Below are positions 1 to 8,001 of a stretch of 45,319 nt of DNA, piece after piece. The stretch comes from Rhodocyclales bacterium (GTDB lineage Bacteria; Pseudomonadota; Gammaproteobacteria; Burkholderiales; Rhodocyclaceae): contig JACRLX010000054.1 in NCBI GenBank assembly GCA_016235165.1, positions 1 to 45,319 on the forward strand, read 5' to 3'. The stretch's first letter is position 1; each line of letters starts with the position of its first letter. A program made the position numbers and the translations under genes. The notes beneath the pieces were generated by a model. It saw only the letters and a program-made list of their open reading frames with translations. It did no database searches and was not told where the DNA came from.

Positions 1-221
1 CATCGGGGGTTGGGGGTGGTCCGTCCAGAATTCGCCAGATTGATCAAAATTCGATCAGCTCGCCTTGGCGGCACCCAACTCTATCCGTTACCCATATCTC
101 CCGGCCACTCCTTCACGGGCCTGTGAAATATCCGGGCTAGGGTCATGGCGACGCCATTGATCTCGGGAGGGTAGGTTTCGGTGACGATCGCGACGTGAAG
201 GGCCGGTCTCATCCCGCTCAC

Positions 222-608
222 TCAGGCCAGCACCAGGGCCCAACTGACCAGCACGTTGAGCAGTGCGACCAGCACGGCGGCGCTGCCGATGTCCTTGGCC
301 CGCTTCGACAGCCGGTGACGGTCGAGCGAGATGCGATCGATGGCGGCCTCGATGGCCGAATTGAGCAGTTCCACGATCAGCACCAGCAGGATGCTGCCGA
401 TCATGATGGCTTTGCCCATGCCGGAGGCCGGCAGCAGCAGGGCGGTCGGAATCAGCAGCGCCGCCAGCCAGGATTCCTGGCGAAACGCATCCTCGTTGCG
501 GTAGGCCGCCTGCAAGCCGGCGAGCGAGTAGTGGAGGGCGTTCCAGACGCGGCGCAAGCCGGTCTCGCCCTTGAACGGGCTTTCCTCGGCCAGGGGCTCA
601 TTGCTCAT
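222..608 (-). CDS. dgkA: Diacylglycerol kinase DgkA
   Basis: A 128-residue integral-membrane diacylglycerol kinase that phosphorylates diacylglycerol to phosphatidic acid with ATP, returning it to phospholipid synthesis. The family signatures are visible: YRNEDAFRQESW near residues 36-47, and ELLNSAIEAAIDRIS followed by KDIGSAAV in the second half. Three hydrophobic segments and the length match E. coli DgkA. The ATG overlaps the stop of the glycosyltransferase gene as ATGA, so it is the last gene of the lipid operon. In that setting it could recycle diacylglycerol released or left over by lipid remodelling; that role is inference, the enzyme identity is not. Confidence 0.95.
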   Translation of the reverse strand: MSNEPLAEESPFKGETGLRRVWNALHYSLAGLQAAYRNEDAFRQESWLAALLIPTALLLPASGMGKAIMIGSILLVLIVELLNSAIEAAIDRISLDRHRLSKRAKDIGSAAVLVALLNVLVSWALVLA

Positions 609-1897
609 CGTGTCGCCACCATCGGCTCGATGTCGAGACGCGGCGCCGGAGCGCGCAGCAGCGAGCGGTAGAGCGCGGCGAGGCGGGTGGCCTGGGCGTC
701 GGCGTCCCAGCCGCGGGCAAAGGCGATGGCTTCGCGGGACATGGCCTCCAGCCGTTGCGGATTGTCGAGCAACTGGTTCAGTTGCCGTGCGAACTCGGCG
801 GGTGTGTCCGCCGCCGGCAGCGCGCCGCGTGCCGGCGCGATGATCTCCGCCGCGCCCAGCGCCGGTATCGCCAGCACCGGCAGGCCGATCGCCATGGCTT
901 CCAGCAGGACCAGGCCCTGAGTTTCGGTTTGCGAGGCAAAGGTAAACACGTCCGCCGCTGCGTAACAATCGCGCAGGCCGCCATCGCGCGCCAGGTAGCC
1001 GACAAAGCGCACGTGGTCCCCGATGCGCAGGGCCTGCGCGCGGCGACGCAGGCTGGGCAGGGCCGGTCCTTCGCCGGCAACCACCAGCATCAGGTGAGGT
1101 TGCTTGCGGCGCGCCGCGGCGATGGCGTCGAGCAGGAAGTCGATGTTCTTTTCGAAGGCGGCACGGCCGACGAACAGGGCGATCAGGCGGGTCGGCGCGA
1201 TGCCCCACTGCTGGCGGAAACGGGCGCCGTTGCCGCGTATGAACTGGCTGTCCGGCAAGCCGGTGGGAATCACGTGCAGGGCGCGCCTGACGCCATAGTT
1301 GTGCAGCGTCTCGGCCATGGGGGACGAGGGCACCACCACGGCATCGAGCGCATTGCACTGGTGGCGTGCCAGGCTGCGTGCCGCCAGGCGCAGTGCCGCG
1401 CGCGGCAGGAAGCGGATGTAGTGGAACAGGTATTCCTCGAAGTGCGTGTGGTAAGTGGCGACGCAAGGGATGCGGCGGCGACGGGCAAAGCGCAGCCCGG
1501 CGTAATGCGCGGCGAAAGGGGTCTGGATGTGCACCAGGTCAAAGTCGGCGCTGGCGAGACGGCGATCCAGGGCGCCCAGTTCGCGCCAGTGCATCAATCG
1601 GTCTTCCGGATCGAAAGGAACGCCGCGCGAGGGCAGGCGCACCACCTCGGCGCAACTTGCCGCCGCTGTGTCCAGCGCGTGGTTGGCGCCCGGATATTCC
1701 GGCGCCACCAGGGTGATGCGGACGCCGAGGCGCGCCAATGCGCCACTGAAGGTTTCGATCGAGGTCGATACCCCGTTGACGCGGGGATGGCAGACATCGC
1801 TCACCATCAATACCCGCAGCCGTCCGCTGGGTATGGCACCGGACGCAAAGGCGGGCGGTTTGCCCGCGGCGTGTGTATCCGCGACAGACAGGTTCAT
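605..1897 (-). CDS. GT4-family glycosyltransferase, probable lipid glycosyltransferase
   Basis: A 430-residue GT4 (GT-B fold) glycosyltransferase. The N-terminus reads RVLMVSDVCHPRVNGVSTSI, the acceptor-domain start seen in SqdX, MgtA and PimB-type enzymes that glycosylate diacylglycerol or phosphatidylinositol at the inner membrane. The C-terminal donor domain has FVGRAAFEKNIDFLLDAI, a GEGPALPSL stretch and the E-x7-E motif in SQTETQGLVLLEAMA. The start is set by an ATGA overlap with the upstream olsB-like gene, and its stop overlaps dgkA in the same way. Acceptor and sugar cannot be read from sequence. A diacylglycerol acceptor is suggested by the neighbours; an exopolysaccharide role is the alternative. 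Confidence 0.85.
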   Translation of the reverse strand: MNLSVADTHAAGKPPAFASGAIPSGRLRVLMVSDVCHPRVNGVSTSIETFSGALARLGVRITLVAPEYPGANHALDTAAASCAEVVRLPSRGVPFDPEDRLMHWRELGALDRRLASADFDLVHIQTPFAAHYAGLRFARRRRIPCVATYHTHFEEYLFHYIRFLPRAALRLAARSLARHQCNALDAVVVPSSPMAETLHNYGVRRALHVIPTGLPDSQFIRGNGARFRQQWGIAPTRLIALFVGRAAFEKNIDFLLDAIAAARRKQPHLMLVVAGEGPALPSLRRRAQALRIGDHVRFVGYLARDGGLRDCYAAADVFTFASQTETQGLVLLEAMAIGLPVLAIPALGAAEIIAPARGALPAADTPAEFARQLNQLLDNPQRLEAMSREAIAFARGWDADAQATRLAALYRSLLRAPAPRLDIEPMVATR

Positions 1898-2682
1898 GCC
1901 GCGCTGGCGTCCGTGCCTTTCAGGAAGTGGCGCATGTAGCGCTTGTTCATGCGCGACATCGGCAGCAGCAGCAGCAGGTCGGCGGTATTGAAGTCCGGGT
2001 CCCAGGCCGGTTCGCCGCAGATCCAGGCGCCGACGCGCAGATAACCCTTGATCAGCGGCGGCACCATGGCCGGCTGGCTGTTGGCCAGGCGCTCGAAAGG
2101 CAGCCTGTGCTGGGGAAATACGTGGTATTCGGCGGGCGCCATGTGCTCCGGGCCGAGCTGGAAGAACAGGTTGGCGGCATTGTGGCCGCCATCGCCCATG
2201 CCGATCGAGGCGCAGCCGATCAGGCTGTCGTAGTTGTTGCTGAGCATGTAGTCGGCCAGGCCCGCCCACAGCAGCGTGATCACGGCGCCGCTGCGGTGGT
2301 CCGGATGGATGCAGGAGCGGCCGACTTCCACCATGCGCGGGCGCAGGTGCTGTAGCCGGTTGATGTGGAATTCGTTTTCGGAGTAGTAGTTGCCGACGCG
2401 GCGGGCGGCGGCCGGCGACAGGATGCGATAGGTGCCGACGATGCGTCCGGATTCGTTGTCGCGCACAATCAGGTGGTCGCAGAAGCGGTCGTAGTGATCG
2501 ATGTCGTGCCCGGCCAGGCGCGTCCGGACGTGGGCGCCGAGTTCCTCGACGAAGACCTTGTAGCGCAGGCGCTGGGCTTCGCGGACTTCTTCCTCACAGC
2601 GGGCGAGGGATACGCGGTAACTGTTTCGCGGCGCCAGCGCCGGGGCCAGTGCTTCGATGGTGTTCCGCTGGTTTGTCTGCAT
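1894..2682 (-). CDS. olsB: OlsB-like N-acyltransferase (GNAT fold, ornithine lipid synthesis)
   Basis: A 262-residue GNAT-fold protein of the OlsB/hemolysin-like acyltransferase family. OlsB transfers a 3-hydroxyacyl group from ACP to the alpha-amino group of ornithine to give lyso-ornithine lipid. Visible family marks are AQRLRYKVFVEELGA, DHYDRFCDHLIVRD, GTYRILSP, EVGRSCIHPDHR and the C-terminal PPLIKGYLRVGAWICGEPA. The gene lies 47 bp downstream of the PlsC/OlsA-like gene and overlaps the glycosyltransferase gene by 4 bp. Adjacent OlsB and OlsA homologues are the known two-enzyme route to ornithine lipids, which contain no phosphorus. Substrate is inferred from family and pairing. Confidence 0.85.
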   Translation of the reverse strand: MQTNQRNTIEALAPALAPRNSYRVSLARCEEEVREAQRLRYKVFVEELGAHVRTRLAGHDIDHYDRFCDHLIVRDNESGRIVGTYRILSPAAARRVGNYYSENEFHINRLQHLRPRMVEVGRSCIHPDHRSGAVITLLWAGLADYMLSNNYDSLIGCASIGMGDGGHNAANLFFQLGPEHMAPAEYHVFPQHRLPFERLANSQPAMVPPLIKGYLRVGAWICGEPAWDPDFNTADLLLLLPMSRMNKRYMRHFLKGTDASAA

Positions 2683-2729
2683 GGCGTTCCTTTCTCTCTC
2701 GGGTTCGCCTGCATTGTTGCGGCCGGGCG

Positions 2730-3608
2730 TTACGGGCTGATTGCCGCCGTATTACGAAGAGGTTGCAGGGACGGTGGGGCCGCCGGCCGCCGCCGCAGGA
2801 CGCTGGCTACCGCCTGGTGGGCGGAGTGGGCGACGTGGCGACGGTCGGCGTAAGGCGGGGTGAAACTCGCCGCCAGCCTCAGGCGAACCCGCAGCCCCGG
2901 CCTGCCGAGGATCCGGCGCAGGCAGTCGAGCAGGCTCAGCTCGTCGATGTAGGCCACCGTCGGCGAGGGATGGCCTTGATCGTCGACATAGTCGATGGCG
3001 AGCGCATGGATCGGTACCCCGGCGTCGATGGCAGCCTGAAACAAGGCGCTGTGAAAGGGCAGTACCCGGTCCCCGGCACTGGTCGTGCCTTCGGGGAAAA
3101 TCGACAATCGGTGTCCGGCGACCAGCATCGCGCCGATTTCCTGCTGCGTCCGCTGTGCCGATCTGCGCTTGCCGCGTTCTATGAATACCGTGCCGTTGCG
3201 CCGCGCCAGCCAGCCGATCAGGGGCCAGGAGGCGACATCGTCCTTGGCCACGAAGCCCGACGGCAAGGTGGCGTTGATGGCGAAAATGTCGACGAAAGAA
3301 ACGTGGTTGGCCACCAGCAGGCCGCTTCCGATTCGATCGAGATCGCCTTGCGCCGTCTCCAGCCTGATTCCGAGTAAGGCGAGCAGTTGCCGCGACCAGC
3401 AGCGTTTCAGCCTGTCGCGTGCGGCGGAACCTGCCAATGGAAAACAGATCACCACCTGCGTGGCGCCCCATAACAGGTGCAGGCCAATCAGGGTCAGGCG
3501 GAAATACACCGGCAGGGCAAGCAGGCTGCGCATCGGCGGGAAGTTTGGCGGGAGACTGTTACCGGCCGATGAATGTCCGGACTCCGCGATCGGCCGTATT
3601 TGAGCCAT
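2730..3608 (-). CDS. 1-acyl-glycerol-3-phosphate acyltransferase family protein (PlsC/OlsA-like)
   Basis: A membrane-associated O-acyltransferase of up to 292 residues. It has the HX4D catalytic motif in NHVSFVD, the IERGKR segment, and FPEGTTS for phosphate or substrate binding. PlsC makes phosphatidic acid; the paralogue OlsA acylates lyso-ornithine lipid. Being directly upstream of the OlsB-like gene favours OlsA, but sequence alone does not separate the two. The listed start is the longest one. An internal ATG at 3533 ([13 protein letters not shown]) begins the conserved hydrophobic N-terminus and would leave about 150 bp of shared promoter before pstS. Neither start has a strong ribosome-binding site. 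First gene of the lipid operon. Confidence 0.87.
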   Translation of the reverse strand: MAQIRPIAESGHSSAGNSLPPNFPPMRSLLALPVYFRLTLIGLHLLWGATQVVICFPLAGSAARDRLKRCWSRQLLALLGIRLETAQGDLDRIGSGLLVANHVSFVDIFAINATLPSGFVAKDDVASWPLIGWLARRNGTVFIERGKRRSAQRTQQEIGAMLVAGHRLSIFPEGTTSAGDRVLPFHSALFQAAIDAGVPIHALAIDYVDDQGHPSPTVAYIDELSLLDCLRRILGRPGLRVRLRLAASFTPPYADRRHVAHSAHQAVASVLRRRPAAPPSLQPLRNTAAISP

Positions 3609-3611
3609 GTG

Positions 3612-3645
3612 GTTTCATGGGGCTGTAACAATTGCCACCTAGACT
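3612..3645 (+). promoter_or_regulatory. Pho-box-like PhoB site with -10 ahead of pstS
   Basis: Positions 3612-3629 read GTTTCAT-GGGG-CTGTAAC, two direct half-sites 11 bp apart. They match the CTGTCAT-N4-CTGTCAY Pho-box pattern at 11 of 14 informative positions. A TAGACT -10-like hexamer lies at 3640-3645, ten bases beyond, the spacing expected when PhoB replaces a -35 element. The site sits upstream of pstS and next to the divergent lipid operon, so it might serve both. It is a manual match, not scored against a matrix. Confidence 0.5.
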
Positions 3646-3682
3646 GCCGGCTGAACATATTGCAACGCACAAAGGAGTCCCG

Positions 3683-4669
3683 ATGAAATCCCTGCAAATC
3701 ACTGCCGCCGTCGCCGGCATTTTCCTTTCCACCTCCGCCTTTTCGCAGGCCCTGGTCAAGATCGACGGTTCCTCGACCGTGTATCCGATTACCGAAGCCG
3801 TTGCAGAAGAATTCCAGAAAACGAAGAAGAACGCGGTCAAGGTAACCGTGGGCATTTCCGGCACGGGCGGCGGCTTCAAGAAGTTCTGCCGCGGCGAGAC
3901 CGACATCTCCGACGCCTCGCGCCCGATCCTGAAAAAGGAAATGGACGACTGCGCCAAGGCGGGCATCAAGTATGTCGAACTGCCGGTGGCCTTCGACGCG
4001 TTGACCGTGGTGGTGCACCCGAAGAACAGCTTCATCAGCCAACTCACCGTCGCTGAGCTGAAGAAGATGTGGGAACCGGCGGCCCAGGGCAAGATCACCA
4101 AGTGGAACCAGGTCAATCCGGCCTGGCCCGATGCGCCACTCAAGCTCTTCGGCGCCGGCGCAGATTCAGGCACTTTCGATTACTTCACCGAAGCCATCAA
4201 TGGCAAGTCGAAGTCCAGCCGCGGCGACTTCACTGCTTCCGAAGACGACAACGTGCTGGTGCAGGGCGTTTCGCGCGACAACAACGCGCTGGGCTTCTTC
4301 GGCTTTGCCTACTACGAGGAAAACAAGGGCAAGCTGAAGGCCGTGCCCATCGTCAATCCGAAAGGCAAGGCGGTGACGCCCTCGATCGAGGCCGTGATGG
4401 CAGGCGAATACGAGCCGCTGGCGCGTCCGATCTTCATCTACGTCAATGCCAGGTCGATCGACAAGCCGGAGGTCAGGGAGTTCGTCGAGTTCTACCTGAA
4501 GCAGGGCGGCAAGCTGGCCAAGGAGGTCAAGTATGTGCCGCTGGCCGATGCCGACTACAAGCATGCGATGGAGAATTTCAGCAAGAAGAAGACCGGCACC
4601 GCCTTCGGTGGCGAAGCCGAGGTTGGGGTCAAGGTTTCCGATCTGCTGAAGCGCAATCCGAAGGAATAA
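3683..4669 (+). CDS. pstS: Phosphate ABC transporter substrate-binding protein PstS
   Basis: A 328-residue periplasmic phosphate-binding protein of the PstS/SphX type. Residues 1-23 form a Sec signal peptide ending in SAFSQA. Phosphate-pocket loops are seen as [27 protein letters not shown] and [12 protein letters not shown]. The ATG at 3683 is preceded by AAGGAG at good spacing; an earlier in-frame start at 3632 would put 17 residues in front of the signal peptide and is rejected. It captures phosphate for PstCAB. A strong hairpin follows the gene, which may let pstS transcript outnumber the membrane-subunit transcripts. Confidence 0.95.
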   Translation: MKSLQITAAVAGIFLSTSAFSQALVKIDGSSTVYPITEAVAEEFQKTKKNAVKVTVGISGTGGGFKKFCRGETDISDASRPILKKEMDDCAKAGIKYVELPVAFDALTVVVHPKNSFISQLTVAELKKMWEPAAQGKITKWNQVNPAWPDAPLKLFGAGADSGTFDYFTEAINGKSKSSRGDFTASEDDNVLVQGVSRDNNALGFFGFAYYEENKGKLKAVPIVNPKGKAVTPSIEAVMAGEYEPLARPIFIYVNARSIDKPEVREFVEFYLKQGGKLAKEVKYVPLADADYKHAMENFSKKKTGTAFGGEAEVGVKVSDLLKRNPKE

Positions 4670-4681
4670 ACTTCTCCCGCC

Positions 4682-4715
4682 TGGGGCAGCTGCCGGTTTG
4701 CCGGCGACTGCCCCA
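4682..4715 (+). terminator. Long hairpin between pstS and pstC (attenuator or mRNA stabiliser)
   Basis: TGGGGCAG at 4682-4689 pairs with CTGCCCCA at 4708-4715, and GCCGG (4692-4696) pairs with CCGGC (4701-4705) around a TTTG loop, with one mismatch and one wobble between the two blocks. No U-run follows, so partial termination or 3'-end protection of pstS mRNA is more likely than full termination. pstC begins 60 bp later. Confidence 0.55.
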
Positions 4716-4774
4716 CGCTGCAAGCCTGCCCAAGCCGCTGCAATCGATTGAATCAACCGTTTCCGGAACTCCGC

Positions 4775-5728
4775 ATGAGTGCAAGCGCATCTGCGCCATC
4801 CGTCTCCTTGCCGATCGGCAAGGGCATCAGCGACCGCCTGCGCAAGAAGGCATCGCGTCACGTCAAGGAACGCATCATCGAGTTCCTGTTGTTTTGTGCC
4901 GCCGCGTTTTCGGTGTTCGTCACCGTCGCCATCGTCTGGGTGCTGGTCAAGGAGTCCTGGGTTTTTTTCGAAACTGTTCCGCTGTCGGATTTTCTGTTCG
5001 ACACGCAATGGACGCCGCTGTTCGACGATGCCCATTACGGCATCATGGTGCTGCTGTCGGGAACCATCACCAGTTCGGCCGTGGCCTTGGTGGTAGCGAT
5101 TCCGCTGGGCACCGTCATTGCCCTGTATCTTTCCGAATTCGCCGGCTTCAAGCTGCGCGAAATCGCCAAGCCCTTCCTCGAACTGCTCGGCGGCGTTCCG
5201 ACCATCGTTTATGGCTATTTCGCCCTGACCTTCCTGACGCCCATCCTGCAGAAGATCTATCCGGACCTGCCGGGCTTCAACCTGCTTTCGGCCGGTCTGG
5301 TAATGGGTGTCATGATCATTCCCTATGTCGCTTCCCTGTCCGAAGACGCCATGCGCGCGGTGCCGATGTCGCTGCGCGAGGGCTCCTACGCCATGGGCGC
5401 GACGCGCCTGCAGACTGCCTTGTGGGTGGTGACCCCGGCGGCCACGTCCGGCATCGCCTCGGCTTATATCCTCGGCATCTCGCGCGCCGTGGGCGAGACC
5501 ATGATCCTCGCCGTGGCGGCAGGTATGCAGCCCAAGCTGACTTTCAACCCGACCGAGCCGGGCGCGACCATCACCTCTTACATCGTGCAGGTGGCGCTGG
5601 GCGACCTGCCGCATGGTTCGATCGGCTACCAGACGATTTTCGCCGCCGGCCTTACGCTGTTGCTGATGACCCTGGCCTTCAACCTGCTCGGCTACTGGCT
5701 GCGCAAGCGCTTCCGCGAGGTGTATTGA
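4775..5728 (+). CDS. pstC: Phosphate ABC transporter permease PstC
   Basis: A 317-residue inner-membrane permease, one half of the phosphate channel. The cytoplasmic N-terminal tail (about 30 residues) is followed by six hydrophobic segments. The binding-protein-dependent permease loop appears as DAMRAVPMSLREGSYAMGAT and the later ISRAVGETMILAVAAG. The ATG at 4775 (MSASASAPS) is chosen over an in-frame TTG at 4748, because ATG is preferred and CCGGAAC lies just upstream; the difference is nine residues. The stop is one base before pstA, so the two subunits are probably coupled in translation. Confidence 0.93.
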   Translation: MSASASAPSVSLPIGKGISDRLRKKASRHVKERIIEFLLFCAAAFSVFVTVAIVWVLVKESWVFFETVPLSDFLFDTQWTPLFDDAHYGIMVLLSGTITSSAVALVVAIPLGTVIALYLSEFAGFKLREIAKPFLELLGGVPTIVYGYFALTFLTPILQKIYPDLPGFNLLSAGLVMGVMIIPYVASLSEDAMRAVPMSLREGSYAMGATRLQTALWVVTPAATSGIASAYILGISRAVGETMILAVAAGMQPKLTFNPTEPGATITSYIVQVALGDLPHGSIGYQTIFAAGLTLLLMTLAFNLLGYWLRKRFREVY

Positions 5729-5729
5729 G

Positions 5730-6656
5730 ATGCTCCAGAGCGCCGACCTCGACGCCATCCGCGCCATCATCGCCCGTGCCAAGCGCTGGGACATGTTCTT
5801 TGCCCTGCTCGGCATCCTGTCGCTGATGGTGGGTGTGCTGACCTTCACCGCGCTGTTCGTCGATATGGCGATCCAGGGCGTGCCGCGCCTCGATTTCGAG
5901 TTCTTTACCAGCTTTCCGTCGCGTCGCGCCGCCAACGCTGGCATCCTGTCGGCCTGGGTCGGTACGGTACTGGTGATGCTGGTGACGGCACTGGCGGCCG
6001 TTCCGCTTGGCGTGGCTGCCGGCGTCTACCTCGAAGAGTACGCGCCGAAGAACTGGATCACCGACATCATCGAAATCAACATCAGCAACCTGGCCGGCAT
6101 TCCCTCGATTGTCTATGGCCTGCTGGCGCTGGGACTGTTCGTGTATTACTTCGGCTTCGGCCAGAGCATCCTCTCCGCCGGACTGACCCTGGCACTGCTG
6201 ATCCTGCCGGTGATCATCGTCGCCACGCGCGAGGCGATCCGCGCCATTCCGCAGTCGATACACGAGGGCTCTTATGCCTGCGGCGCCACCACCTGGCAGA
6301 CGGTCAGCGACCACATCCTGCCGTATTCCAGCGCCGGCATTCTCACCGGCGTCATCATCGGCATGGCGCGCGCCATCGGCGAGACGGCACCCATCATCAC
6401 CATCGGCGCGCTGACCTTCATTGCCTTCCTGCCTCCGGCTCCGTTTGCGGGCGATCCACCGGCCGGTTTGTTCGAGTGGATCTTCGCGCCCTTCACGGTA
6501 ATGCCGATCCAGATGTTCAACTGGACCTCGCGTCCGGAAGCCGCCTTTACCGTCAATGCGGCGGCGGCGGGTTTCGTGCTGGTCTTCATGACCCTGGCCA
6601 TGAACGGCCTGGCAATTTACGTGCGCTATCGTCTGCGCAAAAACATCAAGTGGTGA
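5730..6656 (+). CDS. pstA: Phosphate ABC transporter permease PstA
   Basis: A 308-residue inner-membrane permease that pairs with PstC. It shows six hydrophobic segments, the conserved [16 protein letters not shown] stretch, and the ABC-contact loop [20 protein letters not shown] followed by [17 protein letters not shown]. The start is one base after the pstC stop. It ends six bases before the pstB ATG, giving the standard pstSCAB order in one transcript. No residues look unusual for the family, and the length is normal. Confidence 0.94.
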   Translation: MLQSADLDAIRAIIARAKRWDMFFALLGILSLMVGVLTFTALFVDMAIQGVPRLDFEFFTSFPSRRAANAGILSAWVGTVLVMLVTALAAVPLGVAAGVYLEEYAPKNWITDIIEINISNLAGIPSIVYGLLALGLFVYYFGFGQSILSAGLTLALLILPVIIVATREAIRAIPQSIHEGSYACGATTWQTVSDHILPYSSAGILTGVIIGMARAIGETAPIITIGALTFIAFLPPAPFAGDPPAGLFEWIFAPFTVMPIQMFNWTSRPEAAFTVNAAAAGFVLVFMTLAMNGLAIYVRYRLRKNIKW

Positions 6657-6661
6657 ACCCC

Positions 6662-7465
6662 ATGCAGATACCAAGCGGGCTCGAAGCCGGCGTCGAAGGC
6701 GACTTGCTGAAGGCGGAAGTACGCGATCTCGATTTCTACTATGGCGGCTTTCACGCCCTCAAGCACGTCACGATGCCGGTTCATGACCGCAAGGTGACGG
6801 CGCTGATCGGTCCTTCGGGTTGCGGTAAATCAACGCTGCTGCGCTGTTTCAATCGCATGCACGACCTGTATCCGGGCAACAGATATGCGGGCGGCGGCAT
6901 CGTGCTGCACCCGGACAACACCAACCTGCTGGCGCAGGAAGTCGATCCGATCGAAGTCCGCATGCGCATCAGCATGGTGTTCCAGAAGCCGAATCCCTTC
7001 CCCAAGTCGATCTACGAAAACGTGGCCTACAGCCTGCGCGTGCGTGGCATGCGCAACAAGAACGAGCTCGACGATCGCGTCGAGGCCGCGCTCAAGGGCG
7101 CCGCCTTGTGGAACGAGGTCAGCAACCGCCTCAACGAGCTGGGTGCCAACCTGTCCGGCGGTCAGCAGCAGCGGCTTTGCATCGCCCGTGCCCTGGCCTC
7201 CGACCCGGAGATCATCCTGTTCGACGAGCCGACCTCGGCGCTCGACCCGATCGCCACCGCGAGCATCGAGGAACTGGTGACCGAACTCAAGGAAAACGTC
7301 ACCATCCTGATCGTGACCCACAACATGCAGCAGGCGGCGCGAATCTCGGATTTCACCGCCTACATGTACCTGGGCGAAATGGTCGAGTTCGGCATTACCG
7401 ACCAGATCTTCATCAAGCCGACCAAGAAGGCGACCGAGGACTACATCACGGGTAGATTCGGCTGA
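6662..7465 (+). CDS. pstB: Phosphate ABC transporter ATP-binding protein PstB
   Basis: A 267-residue cytoplasmic ATPase that powers phosphate import. The Walker A motif GPSGCGKST is at residues 50-58, the ABC signature LSGGQQQR is mid-protein, and the Walker B region is [14 protein letters not shown]. The C-terminus has the PstB-typical [28 protein letters not shown]. The start ATG at 6662 follows the pstA stop by five bases. Unlike many pst operons, no phoU gene follows, and phoB/phoR are not in the window, so signalling from the transporter must use genes elsewhere. Confidence 0.96.
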   Translation: MQIPSGLEAGVEGDLLKAEVRDLDFYYGGFHALKHVTMPVHDRKVTALIGPSGCGKSTLLRCFNRMHDLYPGNRYAGGGIVLHPDNTNLLAQEVDPIEVRMRISMVFQKPNPFPKSIYENVAYSLRVRGMRNKNELDDRVEAALKGAALWNEVSNRLNELGANLSGGQQQRLCIARALASDPEIILFDEPTSALDPIATASIEELVTELKENVTILIVTHNMQQAARISDFTAYMYLGEMVEFGITDQIFIKPTKKATEDYITGRFG

Positions 7466-7610
7466 AGCTGAGCCTGATGTAGCGTCTATATTGCCGGCGT
7501 CCTGTCTGGCCGGCGGGGCCATTGTCAAGCAGTAAATCGCCGTCCCGCCAGCGCCGACTTTTACCCAAGTGCGAAAGCCTACCCGGTGCCGCACACATGC
7601 AGCCGGCGGC

Positions 7611-7644
7611 GTCTCACTATGTCGTTGCAAGTCTCATATTGAGA
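7611..7644 (+). promoter_or_regulatory. Paired palindromic sites, candidate upstream activator binding sites
   Basis: TCTCA-TAT-TGAGA at 7632-7644 is a perfect inverted repeat. A degenerate copy (TCTCA-CTA-TGTCG) begins exactly 20 bases earlier at 7612, so both lie on the same face of the helix. They sit about 110-130 bp upstream of the predicted sigma-54 promoter, the usual distance for an enhancer bound by an activator such as the AcoR-like protein encoded at 11913-13805. The link to that protein is inferred. Confidence 0.4.
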
Positions 7645-7732
7645 TGCCGGGCGGCATGAACGACTCCGTCGCACTTCTGCAAGCCGTTGATTAGCAATGG
7701 CTGAGCCGACGCCCTGGCGCCGACCTCGAAGC

Positions 7733-7748
7733 GGGAACGCTTGTTGCA
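7733..7748 (+). promoter_or_regulatory. Sigma-54-type (-24/-12) promoter candidate
   Basis: The sequence GGGAACGCTTGTTGCA has GG and GC elements 12 bases apart, a perfect TTGCA -12 box and a degenerate -24 box (GGGAAC against TGGCAC). A start near 7759 would give a roughly 240-base leader to the Tat-signal subunit gene. Support comes from the sigma-54 activator gene at the end of the same gene cluster. The weak -24 element keeps confidence moderate. Confidence 0.4.
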
Positions 7749-7791
7749 GCTAGACGGCGAGCATTTCCAAAAACAATATTGAGGAGATTTC

Positions 7792-8001
7792 ATGGCAAAC
7801 GCCAGCAGAGCAGGCCTGCGCTCGTCCGCCCACCGCCGATTCCTATCCGTCGCCCAGTCGGCGATTCGAAGGCGTATCCCGTTCCGGCGGCTCGGGCGAG
7901 CGGCGCAAACGTCAGCGGACGCATCGCTACACGGCATTCCCGTGCCCACTCACAAGCGCAACACCCGATCCACAAACACCACACGGAGGAGTATCAGATG
8001 A
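7792..8001 (+). CDS. Small Arg-rich reading frame in the operon leader (uncertain)
   Basis: A 69-codon frame starting MANASRAGLR, with GAGGAG five bases before its ATG, which is a better ribosome-binding site than most genes here. Its TGA overlaps the ATG of the next gene as ATGA, so it could couple translation of the dehydrogenase small subunit. The product is rich in Arg, Ser and Thr, has no recognisable domain, and the composition is what a non-coding GC-rich frame would give. It may be a leader peptide, a remnant of a former gene start, or chance. Confidence 0.25.
   Translation: MANASRAGLRSSAHRRFLSVAQSAIRRRIPFRRLGRAAQTSADASLHGIPVPTHKRNTRSTNTTRRSIR

Larger units (their letters stand above)
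7466..7997 (+). other. Intergenic region between pst operon and dehydrogenase operon
   Basis: This 532-bp stretch has no confidently assigned gene. It begins with a weak hairpin after pstB (GCCGGC 7493-7498 with 7509-7514). It then holds two GTCTCA-containing sites at 7611 and 7631, a sigma-54-like promoter at 7733-7748, and a long leader of about 240 bases. The leader contains a small reading frame with a good ribosome-binding site (7792-8001), described separately. The long leader and distal sites are what one expects for an enhancer-dependent promoter. Confidence 0.6.

Noticed and set aside
1-221. Possible insertion-sequence end or gene tail at the left edge (CCTGTGAAATATCCGGGCTA)
   Set aside because: The motif looks like a transposon end, but no partner repeat or transposase is in the window and no coding frame is convincing, so I could not support a call.
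3612-3629. Alternative Pho-box pairing using CTGTAAC and TTGCCAC downstream
   Set aside because: Those half-sites are 9 rather than 11 bases apart; the GTTTCAT/CTGTAAC pair has correct spacing.
4166-5944. 592-residue open frame antisense to pstS and pstC
   Set aside because: High-GC third positions of the real genes keep the opposite frame open. The product has no recognisable domain and is low-complexity in Gln, Asp, Gly and His.
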